Part shown: positions 1 through 12,653 of the stretch, in pieces
How positions within the stretch are numbered: position 1 is the first letter of the stretch
How the letters are laid out: every line of letters starts with the position of its first letter
Assembly: GCF_000247695.1 (NCBI RefSeq)
Contig: NW_004624730.1
Coordinates: 31,669,942-31,733,941, forward strand
Direction: 5' to 3'
Origin: Heterocephalus glaber
Taxonomy: Eukaryota; Chordata; Mammalia; Rodentia; Bathyergidae
DNA length: 64,000 nucleotides
The notes under the pieces: generated by a model
The model's input: the letters and a program-made list of their open reading frames with translations, nothing else
Told to the model about the DNA's origin: nothing
Database searches by the model: none
Made by a program: the position numbers and the translations under genes

Positions 1-187
1 TCCACTCAAGTCCTGTATCAAGAGCACCTTTGGGGAGAACCCAAAGAAAATCAGCTTGTCTATTCAATTTGCCAAAAAATAATTGCATTAGACACTGTAA
101 ATATAACAATAAATAAGAAAGGTGTGGTCTCTCTGGGAGAGGACTGCAAATAAATTTAACCTCTAATTATAGTTGCCACCATGTTAT
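1..187. other. Intergenic DNA, nothing recognised
   Basis: A/T-rich sequence with no coding potential or repeat I can name. It ends at the target-site duplication of the small L1 insertion that follows. Confidence 0.5.
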
Positions 188-204
188 TCTCATGTGTTTA
201 TCTT

Positions 205-332
205 TTTGGTTTGTTTGCTTTGTTTTGTCTTTGTAATTTTATTTTTATTGGTACACGTTTGCAGTACATAGTGATTACATTCCTCATGGGGAGTTGTTAC
301 ACATCTTGACTCTTTTTTTCACCCTCCTTCAA
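205..332 (-). mobile_element. Severely 5'-truncated L1 3' end
   Basis: The + strand starts T-rich (reverse complement of an A-rich tail) and then carries the motif TTATTGGTACA...GCAGTACATAGTGAT, which recurs in the L1 3' ends at 29.1 kb and, more diverged, 3.2 kb. A perfect 17-bp direct repeat (tctcatgtgtttatctt) flanks it at 188-204 and 333-349, the signature of target-primed reverse transcription. Only about 128 bp was inserted. Confidence 0.8.
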
Positions 333-374
333 TCTCATGTGTTTATCTTGATACCAATTAAAATAAGGAGAATG

Positions 375-512
375 TGAGCCAAGTATGGGAGTCCACACCT
401 GTAATCCCAGCACTTGGGAAGCAGGTGCCAGAGGATAGCTGGGCCAGCATGGGCTACATAGTGAGTTCACGGACAGCCTGAACAACATGGGAAGACTGTC
501 TCAAAAAAAAAA
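375..512 (+). mobile_element. B1-type SINE (7SL-derived)
   Basis: Contains the 7SL/Alu-like core CACACCTGTAATCCCAGCAC followed by a GGGCTACATAGTGAGTTC-like segment and an A-rich tail after GACTGTCTC. The 5' end is diverged. B1 is rodent-specific, which supports the rodent assignment. Confidence 0.8.
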
Positions 513-2240
513 GAGGGGTGTGATTATATAAGTTTGCCCCACTCATTGATATAGATATTGACTACAAAGGAAATGTTTAGAAACATTTAATTAATTTATT
601 CATGTTTACCCTTGGCATGTGTTATACAATTAGATCTTAAATTCCACTCAAAAAATTTTTCCCAGTTCCAAGAATGAATCAGATTTAGGAGGCTCAGCCT
701 GTCTGTTAGCCCATTTTCCTTGCATCTAATTTGTTGCCCACCTACAGGCTCAATTTTCACTTTAAATTCCAACACTAATCTTAATCTTCAGTAACAGAAA
801 CTTAAATAGTTCTTGCCTGGAACTTTGGGGCTTAACATGAAGTTACTTCTAAATTCAAGTGTCAAGGCTGAGAGCAAAACTGGGTTCGATAGTGCTAAGC
901 AGGGAAGAGAGCACCCACATTCCAGAAGTCTTAGTAAGTGTCCTGATGTTCACTATGCTGGGTCCAGCTTAGGTCAAGGACAATGCTCTGATAGGTTCAA
1001 GTCACTCAGGGCTCATTGTAGGAGCTGGGTAAAATCAACCCCATGATTACCATTGACTGGCCCCCAAAGGAGATCTGTGGTAGGAAAAAAGGAATGGAGT
1101 CTGGGCAGCACAGACACGTGTCCACTATACATGCATCACAGCTCCATAGGTCTGTATTTTCCACATTGATTCTTTTTCCTTAGTCCTTATCTTAGCTGCA
1201 TTCCTTCTTACCCATGGTAATTAGCATTAGGTCTTGCCTTTTTCTTTCCAAACTCCTGCTAGGAATCTGGAAGCCAACTGTCTGGGTTCTGACCATCAAA
1301 CATTACTTGATTTCCTCTTACCATGCCTTGCATATCTCCTGGAATGCCTCTTGGAACCCTGATGCTTCCTTTTTCTTTGCCACACTGTTTTCCCTACCCT
1401 AAATTATTTGTCAGATTGACACCACTCAGCCCCTGTTGAGAGGTCTGTGCATGGCTTCAGCTCCACCATCTCCTCAAGTTCACCTGCCAGACTTTGTCAG
1501 GTGCTGTTGGGCCAGACCAAAGAATGTTTAAACTCTTTTAAAAAATCTTCAAAATCATACATTTAGAAAGACAAGAAAGCCTAATAAAAAGATCAATAAA
1601 GTTATTCAAATTAATTTACAGATGTTATTTTGAAAAATGCTGATTTAAATTCTTTTCTGGGAGGAGCAATTAGAATTATAGTCCTTTAAGAGACGAAATT
1701 TATTTATTGGTGACATTTTAAGCTAAGTATTTTCAAATAAAGTTGTGTAAGGTGATGAAACTAGAATACCACTGAATAAACTTTGAAGTTCCTTCTAAAT
1801 AGGAGATTTAAAATAGCTTTAAAGAATTTGCTCATGGCTCATCTGTTTATTTAATTCCATACTTCTAAAGTGTTTGAGAACAGCTTGTTCTTTTGTTACC
1901 ATCTTAAACATCTTCTCTGTAGACTCATTTATAACATTAAGCTGCTTTAAAATTCTTTCAGCCCTTCAGCCCTTTTTAAATGGTTCAAAACCAAATTTCA
2001 CTCCATGTCCCATTTTGTTATTGTACATTATTAGTTGGCCAAAGCCAGAATTATTAACACTGTAGAGTACCAATAACTAGCCCTTGGAATCTGAATTATG
2101 TGAGGGACTAGCTGATGGATACTAAGCAGATTCCCTGTCCTGAAGATTGTGTCTCCCTATCAAGGTAAGTAGTCATTGCTAAAATGTTCTTCTCTTACAT
2201 CTTTTATTAAGAGAAACAAGAAAGGGAAAAATTAGAATTA
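513..2240. other. Intergenic DNA, nothing recognised
   Basis: Low-GC sequence with only short chance reading frames and no convincing exon, RNA gene or repeat family. Confidence 0.4.
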
Positions 2241-2340
2241 ATGGACTGTGATATAGCTCAGTGGTAGAGTTCATGCTTCATATCTAGGGGGCCCTGGGTT
2301 AATTCCTAGCACCAAAAATCAAACAAAACAAAAGAAAAAT
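2241..2340 (+). mobile_element. Old ID-type SINE
   Basis: tRNA-like body with ATAGCTCAGTGGTAGAG (A box) and a decayed B box (GGGTTAATTCC), then CACC and an A-rich tail. The middle differs from the abundant young copies in the window, so this is an older subfamily. Confidence 0.75.
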
Positions 2341-2655
2341 TAAAGATAATACACTATAGTAATTGGCTCTTTCAAAATAGTGTGATCCTTCTCTTTCAGG
2401 TTCTCCATGTTACTCACAGGTAAGGGATATGCTAATTAAAATAATTCAGGGTTTGTGGTTGCACATTATCCAGTATGTTTCTTTTTAAAGGGATATATCT
2501 GTAACAAGAACAAATATTGCCTTTTCCATAAAAAAGGAAAATAAAATAGAATTTTAGATCTCAAAAAGATGTTGAAGATCTTCAAATGCAATTTAGATCT
2601 GAAATATATTCAAGGGTATGTCTAAAAGATAAAAGATTTAATAATTTCACTGTTG

Positions 2656-2703
<48 letters not shown>
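2656..2703 (+). repeat. (GATA)n microsatellite
   Basis: About 11 uninterrupted GATA units directly abutting the 5' end of the next SINE. Confidence 0.95.
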
Positions 2704-2800
2704 GCCAGGGATTTAGCTCAGTGGTTCCGGTGGCTGCCCCACAAGCGCAAGGTCCTGAGTTCAATCCCCAGTACCAAAAATAAACAAAACAAAAAATATA
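2703..2800 (+). mobile_element. ID-type SINE
   Basis: Full-length tRNA-like unit with GGGATTTAGCTCAGTGG (A box), GCGCAAGGTCCTGAG and AGTTCAATCCC (B box), ending GTACC plus an A-rich tail. It lies immediately upstream of the FMN2 retrocopy. Confidence 0.9.
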
Positions 2801-2976
2801 TCGATAGCCCCTTCATTGTTCTTTTGCTCAACTTTAGAGATTCCAGTCCTTCACTTATTTGGGAAAAAATTGAAGGGCCATCCATAGATTGCTATGAATT
2901 TGAGGAATTATTTTCTAAAACTGTTGTAAAGGAGAGAAAGAAACCTATTTCTGACACCACCTCAAAGGCCAAACAA

Positions 2977-3175
2977 GTGACACTCAGCCCCCCATCCTCA
3001 CCATGATCCTTACTTTCTTCCTGATGACCCCTGAAAAGGGGAGCAAAGGGTGAGAAGGGCCAAGGAAGTGTTACACACTGGGCAGAAGTTCTGTTGGAGA
3101 AGATATCAAGGGTGTAGAGATCTTCCAGAAAAGGGAAGGCCCGCTGTAGAAGAAAGGGGAACAGTCCCTGGAAGG
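2977..3175 (+). other. 199-nt extra segment inside the FMN2 retrocopy
   Basis: The FH2 reading runs ...AKQ up to 2976 and resumes VVKLLSNKRS at 3176. The 199 nt between are not FH2 sequence, contain an in-frame TGA at 3004-3006, and shift the frame (199 = 3x66+1). The break may be off by a base because the joint is ambiguous. It may be a cryptic or poison exon of FMN2 carried in the retroposed mRNA, a retained short intron, or a later insertion. Confidence 0.6.
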
Positions 3176-3223
3176 GTTGTCAAGTTATTAAGCAACAAAA
3201 GATCACAAGCGGTTGTAATATTA

Positions 3224-4013
3224 TTTTTTTAATTAAATTCTTTTGTTGGTACATTGTAGGTATACAACACAATTATATTTCTCATTGGGAATTGTACCTT
3301 TACATAATGCATCTTGGTTCTTATTTTTGCCCCATTCCTAGCCCTCCACGCCCTCCACCCTTTCCTATTTACAAAGATTTTATTTCCATTTTTTCCATTT
3401 CTCATCATTTTTCCTTTCCCTTCTTTCCTTTCCCCTGCCCGTCCCACTACCCCTACCCCTTTGGACCTTTTCTTCCTATTTTACATTATTGATTATTCAT
3501 TCTAATCATTGGTACATTTTTAGGTATACAATATAATGACATTCATCATTGGAAATTTGCACCTTTACATAGTCTCTCTTGGTTCTTATTTTTCACCCTT
3601 CTCCAGCCCTCCCTTCAACCCCTCCATTCCTCCCTATTTACAAAGATTTTGTTCCTATTTTTCCATTTTCTCATATTAATCCCATTCTCTTCTATCCTTT
3701 CCCCTAGCCCTCCCACTTCCTTCCCCTTTGCCCCTTTATTCCTATTTCACATTACCTATTATACATTTAGTCCTTATTTACACTTTCAGTTTCTCACACC
3801 AGAGAAACTACTTGGAATTTATTCATGTGTGTCCTATTTATTTCACTTAAGAGTATTGCCTCAATGTGCATCCACTTAGCTATAAATGTCTCTAATTTCT
3901 CATTTTTTATGGCTGAGTAGTACTCCATTTTATTTAAAAACCACATTTTCTTTATCCAGTCTCCAGTTGATGGGCATTTGGGCTGTTTCAAAGTTTTAGC
4001 TATTACAAACTGT
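3224..4013 (-). mobile_element. 5'-truncated L1 with duplicated 3' UTR segment
   Basis: An antisense L1 inserted in the FMN2 pseudogene. Perfect 18-bp direct repeats (caagcggttgtaatatta) lie at 3206-3223 and 4014-4031. The + strand starts with a T run (the A tail). The minus strand encodes the end of ORF2, with the typical [15 protein letters not shown] and an ILLSEINRT-like block. The 3' UTR part is present twice in tandem, starting at 3248 and 3511. Confidence 0.93.
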
Positions 4014-4268
4014 CAAGCGGTTGTAATATTAATGTCTAGTCTTCATTTAGATATGAAAGACATACAAAATGCTGTTATGAACTTGGACAATTCTGTGGTT
4101 GACCTGGAGACTCTTCAAGCTCTCTATGAGAATAGAGCACAGTCAGATGAACTGGAAAAAATTGAAAAGCATGGACAATCCTCCAAAGACAAGGAAAGTG
4201 CCAAGTCTCTGGACAAACCTGAACAGTTCCTTTATGAACTGTCACTAATCCCCAACTTTTCAGAGTGA

Positions 4269-4607
<339 letters not shown>

Positions 4608-4610
4608 TAA

Positions 4611-5081
<471 letters not shown>

Positions 5082-6567
5082 TGAACAGGGGACAGAAGGA
5101 TGAAAATGAGTCACTGCAACCGCTTCCACAAAATTCAGCTGACCTGAGAGTGGGAAGGAACTACATCGTTCTGATCATTTTTCCTCTTAGCCTCTTGCAT
5201 AATCTTTGTGTTTTCTAGACAGTTCACCAATTGTTGAATTTTAGTGTATATTGACCAGTGGAGACCAATGGAGAATTGCAAAACTTTTCTTCTTGTAATT
5301 GTTTATGGCATCACATTCATAGCCCCCAAACAATGTGTGCAAGCTGCAGTGTCTGCACCTGCTCTGCACATGCTCAGTGTTAGCCTCTAGTACCCTTCTG
5401 TGAGACTCTTCTTGTCACGGGAGAAACACTTTGCTTTCTACTGACAGCCAGAGCTCCACATCACTGCATTTAGGTTCATGGAGAAATGTTATTTCTAGTG
5501 GATTGTTTGTATCTGTTTCATGTCTACTTATAAATGTTCTATTTTTAAAAATCTAAGGACCATTTATATATCATAATCAATGCTTTCCCTACTCTTGGGT
5601 TGCTCTCCATAGCTATATATTTGTGAAAGAAGATTATCATTTTTTGACTCAAGTCAGACACTGAATAGAAAAACACATGGCAAAATAAAAAATAGTTTCC
5701 TGTAAGTTATTTAATATAGACAGAATCAGAGTTTTAAGTTTAATGAGAGCCTATGAAAAGCTTATCTGCAGCAGAGGTAAATTAAATCAAGTGTGTGTCT
5801 CTCCTTAACTTTTACTTCATACTTTACAAGAAAAATTTCACTCAGTAGTTTGAAGGAATTTAAATAAATGATGCTGATATAATTGCCAAACATGACTATC
5901 ATAAAAAAAACAGAAAGAAAAGTAAAACTGGGGGATCAACTGGATCTATGTAGAACCTATTAAGAAAACATACTTGCTTGAGTATTTTGACATGATTGAG
6001 GTTATCATGATGAGTTACAGCAGGTGATTAAAGCTAGAAAGTGAGAATATAATGATTCATTATCAAAGGAAGTCAGGAAAGGATTTTATTTTACTTTGAG
6101 GAAAAATACATAAATCTTCCACTCATTCTGAGAGTATTTTTAAATCAGCTCATGATACATTTTGATGTTTATATCTAATATTAATAGTTGTTTTTATTTT
6201 TATTGCTATTAATGATATTAGTTGAGAGTTATGGTTGTAGAAAAAGGGAAGAATCTATTGCTTTTACAAACCAATTATGGAAAGCAATTTTTAAAAAGTA
6301 AAACAATGTTCTAAATTATGACTGTTTGTATTTATGTAAAGTATGATATCTTACCTTTTGGTTCATAGTTTAAGAACACAGAAACAATAGTGGTTTTCTT
6401 CTGTTGTTCTGTAGTTTTCCTGTCCCCTCAGTCCCATCAACGTGTATATTACCATTCCTCAATGAACAGGGCATTTAACAAAGATTGCTCTGTGCAATAC
6501 TGTATGTAGTGTTGCTATTTCAATTTTTTAGGACGTTAATTTATATGAAAATAAAATAAATAATAAA

Positions 6568-7190
6568 TATATATATATGCTGTTTCCTGAATATAAAACC
6601 TATGTTTTTTACTAAAAAAAGGTAGTCATATTTGATGAGAAAGACCAGCCATACTTTCACACTCTATTTGCTGAAAAGCAAATAAGAGAATAAATTCAAG
6701 GTCAACACACCATTGAAAGTTAACTGAACAGCTAATCTTGTAACCTTGATATCATTTTTCCTATTTGATGATGTGGGTATTTTCTAAAGAAAAAAACATT
6801 TCATTGTTTGGAAAACAATCTTTTTCTACTTCCTTAAACATTTTTCTCTTAAGTGAAAATATTAATGATTTTTTTCTTTTTCTCATAACATGAAACTAAA
6901 TGGCATACAAACTTAGCACACATTTCTTTAAATTTCAGTATATTTTAAGTACTCTCAACAATTGTTAAGGTAAACATTGGGAAAAAAAGTTCATGTCTGA
7001 CCTCCTTAGGATTTTTTTAACTTACTACTTAGTGATGAGAAATGTCACCTTCAAGAAGTCTTATTGGATGTAGGCTCTTTTAATTGGGTATCTTATGGCA
7101 GTGCTCTCATAACACCTTGAATAAGCTCATTGTACTGAGGTCTGTGCCTGTGAGATACTGCTAATACTTCATATGCAAATATCACTAAGA
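6568..7190. other. Intergenic DNA, nothing recognised
   Basis: A/T-rich sequence between the pseudogene and the next SINE. No feature can be supported, and the pseudogene 3' boundary could fall slightly inside it. Confidence 0.4.
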
Positions 7191-7290
7191 GGGGCTGGGG
7201 ATTTAGCTCAGTGGCTCTACACATGCCTTGCAAGCGCAAGGTCCTAAATTCATCCCCGGTACCATAAAAACAACAACAACAAAAACTCAT
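7191..7290 (+). mobile_element. ID-type SINE with target duplication
   Basis: Starts GGGGCTGGGGATTTAGCTCAGTGG; the B box has decayed to AATTCATCCCC; the tail is CAA-rich. Direct repeats caaatatca(c/g)taag flank it at about 7175 and 7297. Confidence 0.9.
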
Positions 7291-7977
7291 GGTACAAATA
7301 TCAGTAAGGTATAGCTCTCCACCCTGGGACATCTGACCTTTTAACCTGGTTTCTGAGGTCTCCACACCATTCATGAAAATTGCAAATTAACAAGCGTGGC
7401 TTGAGAAAGGTTTTATATATATTGTCTTTGACTCACATCATATTTTAGGAAAATTTGAACCAATATTTAAACTGTTGGTGATTTCTTATGAATCTCAGGA
7501 TTTCAGTTGTTCTCCCAAAGCCAGGATATCTGGCATCACATGGCCTGCTTTCTCAGAAAACAATTATCAACTGCTGCTGAACAATAGTTGCCCCTTTACA
7601 GAGGGCCCGTGCCCTCCAGCTTGTCTCAGACCCTATTGCTCCCTATTGTCTCTCTGACACTAAGGCCAAAAATCAGTTGCCATTGATATTTGTACTGCTT
7701 TTCTTTCCAGATAGGAATATTTTTAATGCCCATGATTTCATTTTGTTTTGTTATCAAAAATGACAACCAAAGGATCATATGATTTTTAAAAATCTGGCAA
7801 TATGTTTTATTTACCTGTTAACTTACCCAATTTCAGTAGCCTTCTGGCTAATTCATTCAATGCATTCAATTGTGTGCTCCAGGATATAATTAACTGGTCT
7901 CCCCATCTCTCCTTTCTCCCTCACATAAACTATACCTTATATATTTTTGGTCTTGTTACTCTTTCTAAGGCCTTTAA

Positions 7978-8012
7978 TGGTAGTAGTAGTAGTAGGCATA
8001 GTAGTAGTAGTA
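7978..8012 (+). repeat. (TAG)n microsatellite
   Basis: Two short TAG/AGT runs separated by GCATA. Confidence 0.85.
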
Positions 8013-8159
8013 TCAAGAACAACAATAGTTGATTATCTATTAAATGCTAATGACAAAAGCTGTCATAAAGTTCTATGTATTCTACTTGCTTCAAGATTTA
8101 ATTCTAATGACAGCCATGTGAAGTAAGGACTATTCTCAACTCTTCATGGACTCCGATCA

Positions 8160-8575
8160 GTTCTATGCAGATACAATTTTTTAGCAACTTGTTTCACCCC
8201 TATACCCCTCATCCCTTCTCTCATGCTCAGGGCTTTCCTTTTGTTGCTGATACTGTGGATTCCCAAACAACCATGTGTTATAACCCAGAACAGAGGATTC
8301 GTGCCCCATCAGACAAAGTTTGTCCATCCAAGGATGGGGATCACTGGGTGAACTTTTCCCTTCATAAGTTAGAGAAATATTTCCTACTTGACATCAAGAG
8401 TCAGCTAACTCCATCACATACCCTCATGTTGTCCCACCCTTCTTTCTGCTTATTCTTATTCTTCTTTTCCTTTACCTCTGGTACCTAGGATTGCACTTCT
8501 TAATAAAGCAGTAGCACAATCACACTTGCCTCAGTCTTTGCTTCCTGGAAAACTCAGACTGACATTTTCTTCTCT
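8160..8575 (+). mobile_element. Possible ancient LTR 3' part
   Basis: An AATAAA signal at 8501 is followed by CTTGCTTCCTGGAAAACTCAGACTGACA, which resembles the R-U5 ends of old mammalian LTRs. The 5' boundary is not visible and the family is not identified. Confidence 0.3.
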
Positions 8576-8775
8576 ACTTCTGTCTTCTTGTGTTTTACTT
8601 ACATTATTTATATTTCCTTCAAGACTACCTGATCGTAATACTTATTTTCTGGTTGCAAGAGATAGAAAACCAAACTCAAGCTAAGTTAGTCAAAAGAATT
8701 GGAAGAATACTGGAATATTTCCCATGGTAGGAGGAAAAGAGGGCTACAGTTGGGCCTGAGGAAAACTGGAAAGAG

Positions 8776-8776
8776 C

Positions 8777-8826
<50 letters not shown>
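8776..8826 (+). repeat. (TC)n microsatellite
   Basis: An almost pure CT run of about 50 bp with one CTCG interruption near the start. Confidence 0.95.
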
Positions 8827-8827
<1 letters not shown>

Positions 8828-8831
<4 letters not shown>

Positions 8832-11800
8832 TTTTCTACTGTGATTCACCACCTTCCATGTCGTGTGGGAAGTGGCAAACAAGAGTTCCCAGTATACATT
8901 TCCTATGGCTCCTACATTGACAATAACTACTTTTCTTCCCTAAGATTCAGTTTGAGAATTTCCAAGACAGAGCTCTAACTGATCTGGTTTATAGTGGGTC
9001 AAAAAAGAGGGAAGGAAGATCACAAACACTGACAGGGTGTCAAGGGCTCACTGGCAGGGGAATGTTTATGGGAAAGGACTCCTCCAGAACAAGGGTATTA
9101 TCCACCTTGGGTCCTCAAAGGCATCATTAGAGTGTGGATACTAGGAAGCAATGAATTCCCACCACATACCCAGAACAGAGTGCCAGCTCTGAACTCTTCA
9201 TACAGCCACCTTTCTTTGAACATTCACAAAACAAAAATATCTTTGTATCACTCCATGCCCCTTTGACTATTTGTGATTCTTCTTTCTTCCTTTTTTCATC
9301 ACATATTCCCTATAGACAAGGAGAGTCAGTCTTATTTCTTTTTTTTAGCTATCTTAGTCCTGGTACATTATCCAGAACATTGGAGTAGAAGAATAAATGC
9401 TTGTTAAAAGAGTGACTTCAAATATATTCAATAAAGTGATATGGTTTTGCTTTATGGACTATTACTACTTTTGAAAAATTATTAGTTCATCCTCAAATTC
9501 AAGCAAAAGTAAGCCTTTTCTCAACTGCTTTATGAGGAAAAACATTTCCTCTCACTCTCAAAATATATCAAGTGCCATGTGTAAGAGGTATTGTTGGAAA
9601 TAACTGGCATAACAGAAAAATGAATAAAAGTCTCTCTTCCCTCAGAGTTGAATATTAAGTTGTTAATGTAGTTATTTAACTTTTAGATGTATGTTTCTAT
9701 ATAATATTTTCCACACGTTCCCCATATGCCAAAATAATAAACATCTTTAAAATTGGCTCTTTCTCTATTCCATGTTTCTTTCAGATCCACCCCCATGATG
9801 CAAGTGGAAACTACTCATATGTATTTGATTACATGAAAGTGGCTTGCATATTTCCTTCTATTAATTACAGTGACTGTAAAATTTATGAACTATTTCCTTC
9901 TCCACTCCATTTGCCATATTCTCAAAATATTATTTATACACCCTTCATTTAACTTAATTGGAGCATACAAACATTTAAGATGCATAAATAAGGAGTTTAA
10001 CTACATTAATTTTCAGGAAACAAATTCTCCACCACCAAGCTACACCACCAACCCTACAAACTATCTTTTCTTTGACTTTTGTAATGAGTTCACTACAATT
10101 TTGTCAGTCCTGTAGAGTTGAAGGTATTAGGTGAAATAATGAACTACACCCACTCTGGACACCTTGAACAAAAATATACAACCTGCTCAAAGCTGGGAAC
10201 ACCAAGCCAGACTCCATTTTATCATTCTTTTATCAGGACAGACCATTATCATGTGTGATGAAGAGAACCAATCCAAACATCCAGTTCTGGACATCACTGG
10301 CATTCCCTGAACCTCACTCAACTGTGAAAGGCCTACTGTACCTGTACCTGTAGGGCTGTAAGAAGTTTTGGAAATCAGAAGGTCCAGGGCTTTCACTGTG
10401 CAGATGAGGAAATGGCTCTGGCAAGATGAACACTGAAATGAATTGAAAAACTTATTCAGGTGTGCATACAAGTTGGTGAAGGAAGCTGCATGAATGAATA
10501 CATAACCTATTCTTGGAGAAGGAGCTCAAAAACAGCAAGCTATCTTTGGCCCAAAATTCTGAAATGAAGAATATATATCTTGGGATCTTGGTGCTCCCTG
10601 TCCTCACTATCTCATGCAGGTTCACACCCAAGCAGTCCTGTTTCTCCAGATAGTGAGCAATGATTGATAGTCTTTCCTTTTCATCATCAGAAAACCTACA
10701 TCTTTTAGTCTACCCAGCCACTTCAATTAACAATCCATCCTCCACTGAACATTGATTTAATCCTTGCAGGAAAGTTTGCTTGTTAAAAAAGTTTCATTGA
10801 CTTGATGAATGACTCTAATGATAGTGCCAGGATAGGATTGGGATGGGCCATATGGACTTTAAAACTTCCATGAAATGAAATTTAGTTGGTGGCTGCTTCA
10901 GAATTTTTATGTAATGCTCAGTAGAATCTTTTTGTTGGAAGGGAGCACTATGGAGTTTTTGTGAAGTTTCAATTGCCTGGCAAATCCACTGTTTTTATAT
11001 AGATTTGACAGGAAATTTACTTGGCGTGGCTTTGGAGACAATGATGGAAATCAGGCCAAACCACCCCTTGGTATATCAGCTGACTATGGTACTTTTCAAA
11101 ACTTTCAAAATTTTTTTCTGACTTCCTCACAAATTTCTGTCTTTCCAATCTTGGTCACAGTTGTTTTAACTTTTTCCTGAAGTAAAAATTCAGCAGTTTA
11201 AATCATGAATACTGTCCTAAAACATACTATAGTATATACTTTTTAAACAATTTTAACAAAAATAAAAATAAGGCCAATTTATGCAAAGCTGGCTCAGTCA
11301 ATTTTTAATTTTAACAGCTGAAGAAAAAAACAGAAATCTAATACTATGACCTATACATATTTTGCCCACTTTGGAAGGAAGGAGTGAAAAGCACTGCTTA
11401 ATGTATCAGACAAAAGATCAGCCTCGGATTCTGCTTGATACCTCCTGACATATGGCTGATAGGATTGGGTAAATATCAGGAAGCATCAGGAAGATATTTG
11501 GGGGGAGTGGGACAATTTCACACTTTACTACACCACCCTCTACCACTACCCCCAAGTTGTCACTCTGGTTTATGTTCCTTATTTAATTCTTAAGTCCTTT
11601 CTGAAGTCTTTTTCATCCCTTCTCTTAATATTTCCTCATAGTAGAAACTAGATTGAGTGTCTTCATCCAGTGGTTTAACTACAGGTGTGGGGGGTTACAA
11701 CAGCTGAGTACTCTTACTCCTCTACATATGATAGCAAGTATCTTGATCATCTTCATCTCTTCATGGTCATTATGATGCTCTGACCATAATCCTCCCATAC

Positions 11801-11869
11801 ACACAGAACAACTACCCTTTCTCCAAAACTCATTGACCTTCCCATTCCAAACAGCTTAATAACAGTTAG
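8828..11869. other. Intergenic DNA, few recognisable repeats
   Basis: About 3 kb without SINE, L1 or LTR sequence I can name and without credible exons. A short stretch near 9360-9410 (GAACATTGGAGTAGAAGAATAAATGCTTG) may be an L2 tail. Confidence 0.4.
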
Positions 11870-11978
11870 AAACATTAACTCTGAATCCAGACTGTGGGTT
11901 CAAATCTTGACTCTATCACTTAGGCTCCATATAAGCTTGGGAAAATTAGATGCCAAACCTTATAACAAGGAAATAATG

Positions 11979-12048
<70 letters not shown>
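11979..12048 (+). repeat. (GATA)n microsatellite
   Basis: About 17 GATA/GATAAATA units inside the MIR. Confidence 0.95.
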
Positions 12049-12103
12049 TTGCACATATATACTATACATACATACACAGATCTTACAGAACTATTGTAAG
12101 GAT

Positions 12104-12653
12104 TGTATTAGTCAGCTTTCTGTCACTGTGACAAAATAACTCAGACAAACAACTTAATGGATGAAGGGCTTATTTTGGCTCATGGCTTCAGAGATTTCAG
12201 TCTATGGTCAGTCATTTCCATCACCTTAGGCTGTGGTGAAACAGAAATATGTTGGAAGGGGATGGATAAATAAAAGTTAGTCACCTCATGGAAGCCAGGT
12301 CGCAGAGAGAATGAAAGAGCCTATGCTACTGGGCCTTCTCCTTCTGCTTCTGTTCATTCCAAGCCCCCAGCCTATTGGATGGTGCCACTCACAGTCAGGG
12401 TGAGAATCCTCCATCAGTTTTCAGTCCTACATGCCCATTATCTCTGAAAACATTATCAAAGAAGCACCTGGAAGTGTGCTCTACTAATTTCCTAGGTGTA
12501 TTTCTTTTCTTTCTTTTCTTCTTTTTTTGGTACCAAGGATTGAACTCAGGACCTTGTGCTTGCCAGGCAGGTGCCGTGCCACTGAACTAAATCCCCAGGC
12601 CACTTAGGTGTTTTTCAGTCCAAACAAGTTGACAGTTATGATTAACCATCACA
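12104..12653 (-). mobile_element. ERVL-MaLR-like solo LTR
   Basis: Begins TGTATTAGTCAG and ends ACCATCACA on the + strand, so it has TG...CA termini. A 5-bp direct repeat (aggat) lies at 12099-12103 and 12654-12658, as expected for ERVL-type integration. The TTAGTCAGCTTTCTGTCACTGTGAC start is shared with the LTRs at 12.86, 34.78 and 58.17 kb. An ID SINE sits inside at 12502-12602. Confidence 0.8.
12502..12602 (-). mobile_element. ID-type SINE nested in an LTR
   Basis: On the + strand it reads T-rich, then GGTACCAAGGATTGAACTCAGGACC...ACTGAACTAAATCCCCAGGCC, the reverse of the ID body. Near-identical direct repeats (c(c/t)taggtgt(a/t)tttc) flank it at 12491 and 12602. Confidence 0.9.

Noticed and set aside
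2656..2703. Regular repeats as a CRISPR-like array
   Set aside because: Plain 4-bp microsatellite without spacers; the genome is mammalian.
2805..2835. A splice-acceptor-like sequence (TTGCTCAACTTTAG) just before the FMN2 SSPSLIWEK block, suggesting a real exon
   Set aside because: Sequence before it (2812-2838) still aligns with the PLYWTRIQL coding block of FMN2, so the AG is a chance product in retroposed sequence.
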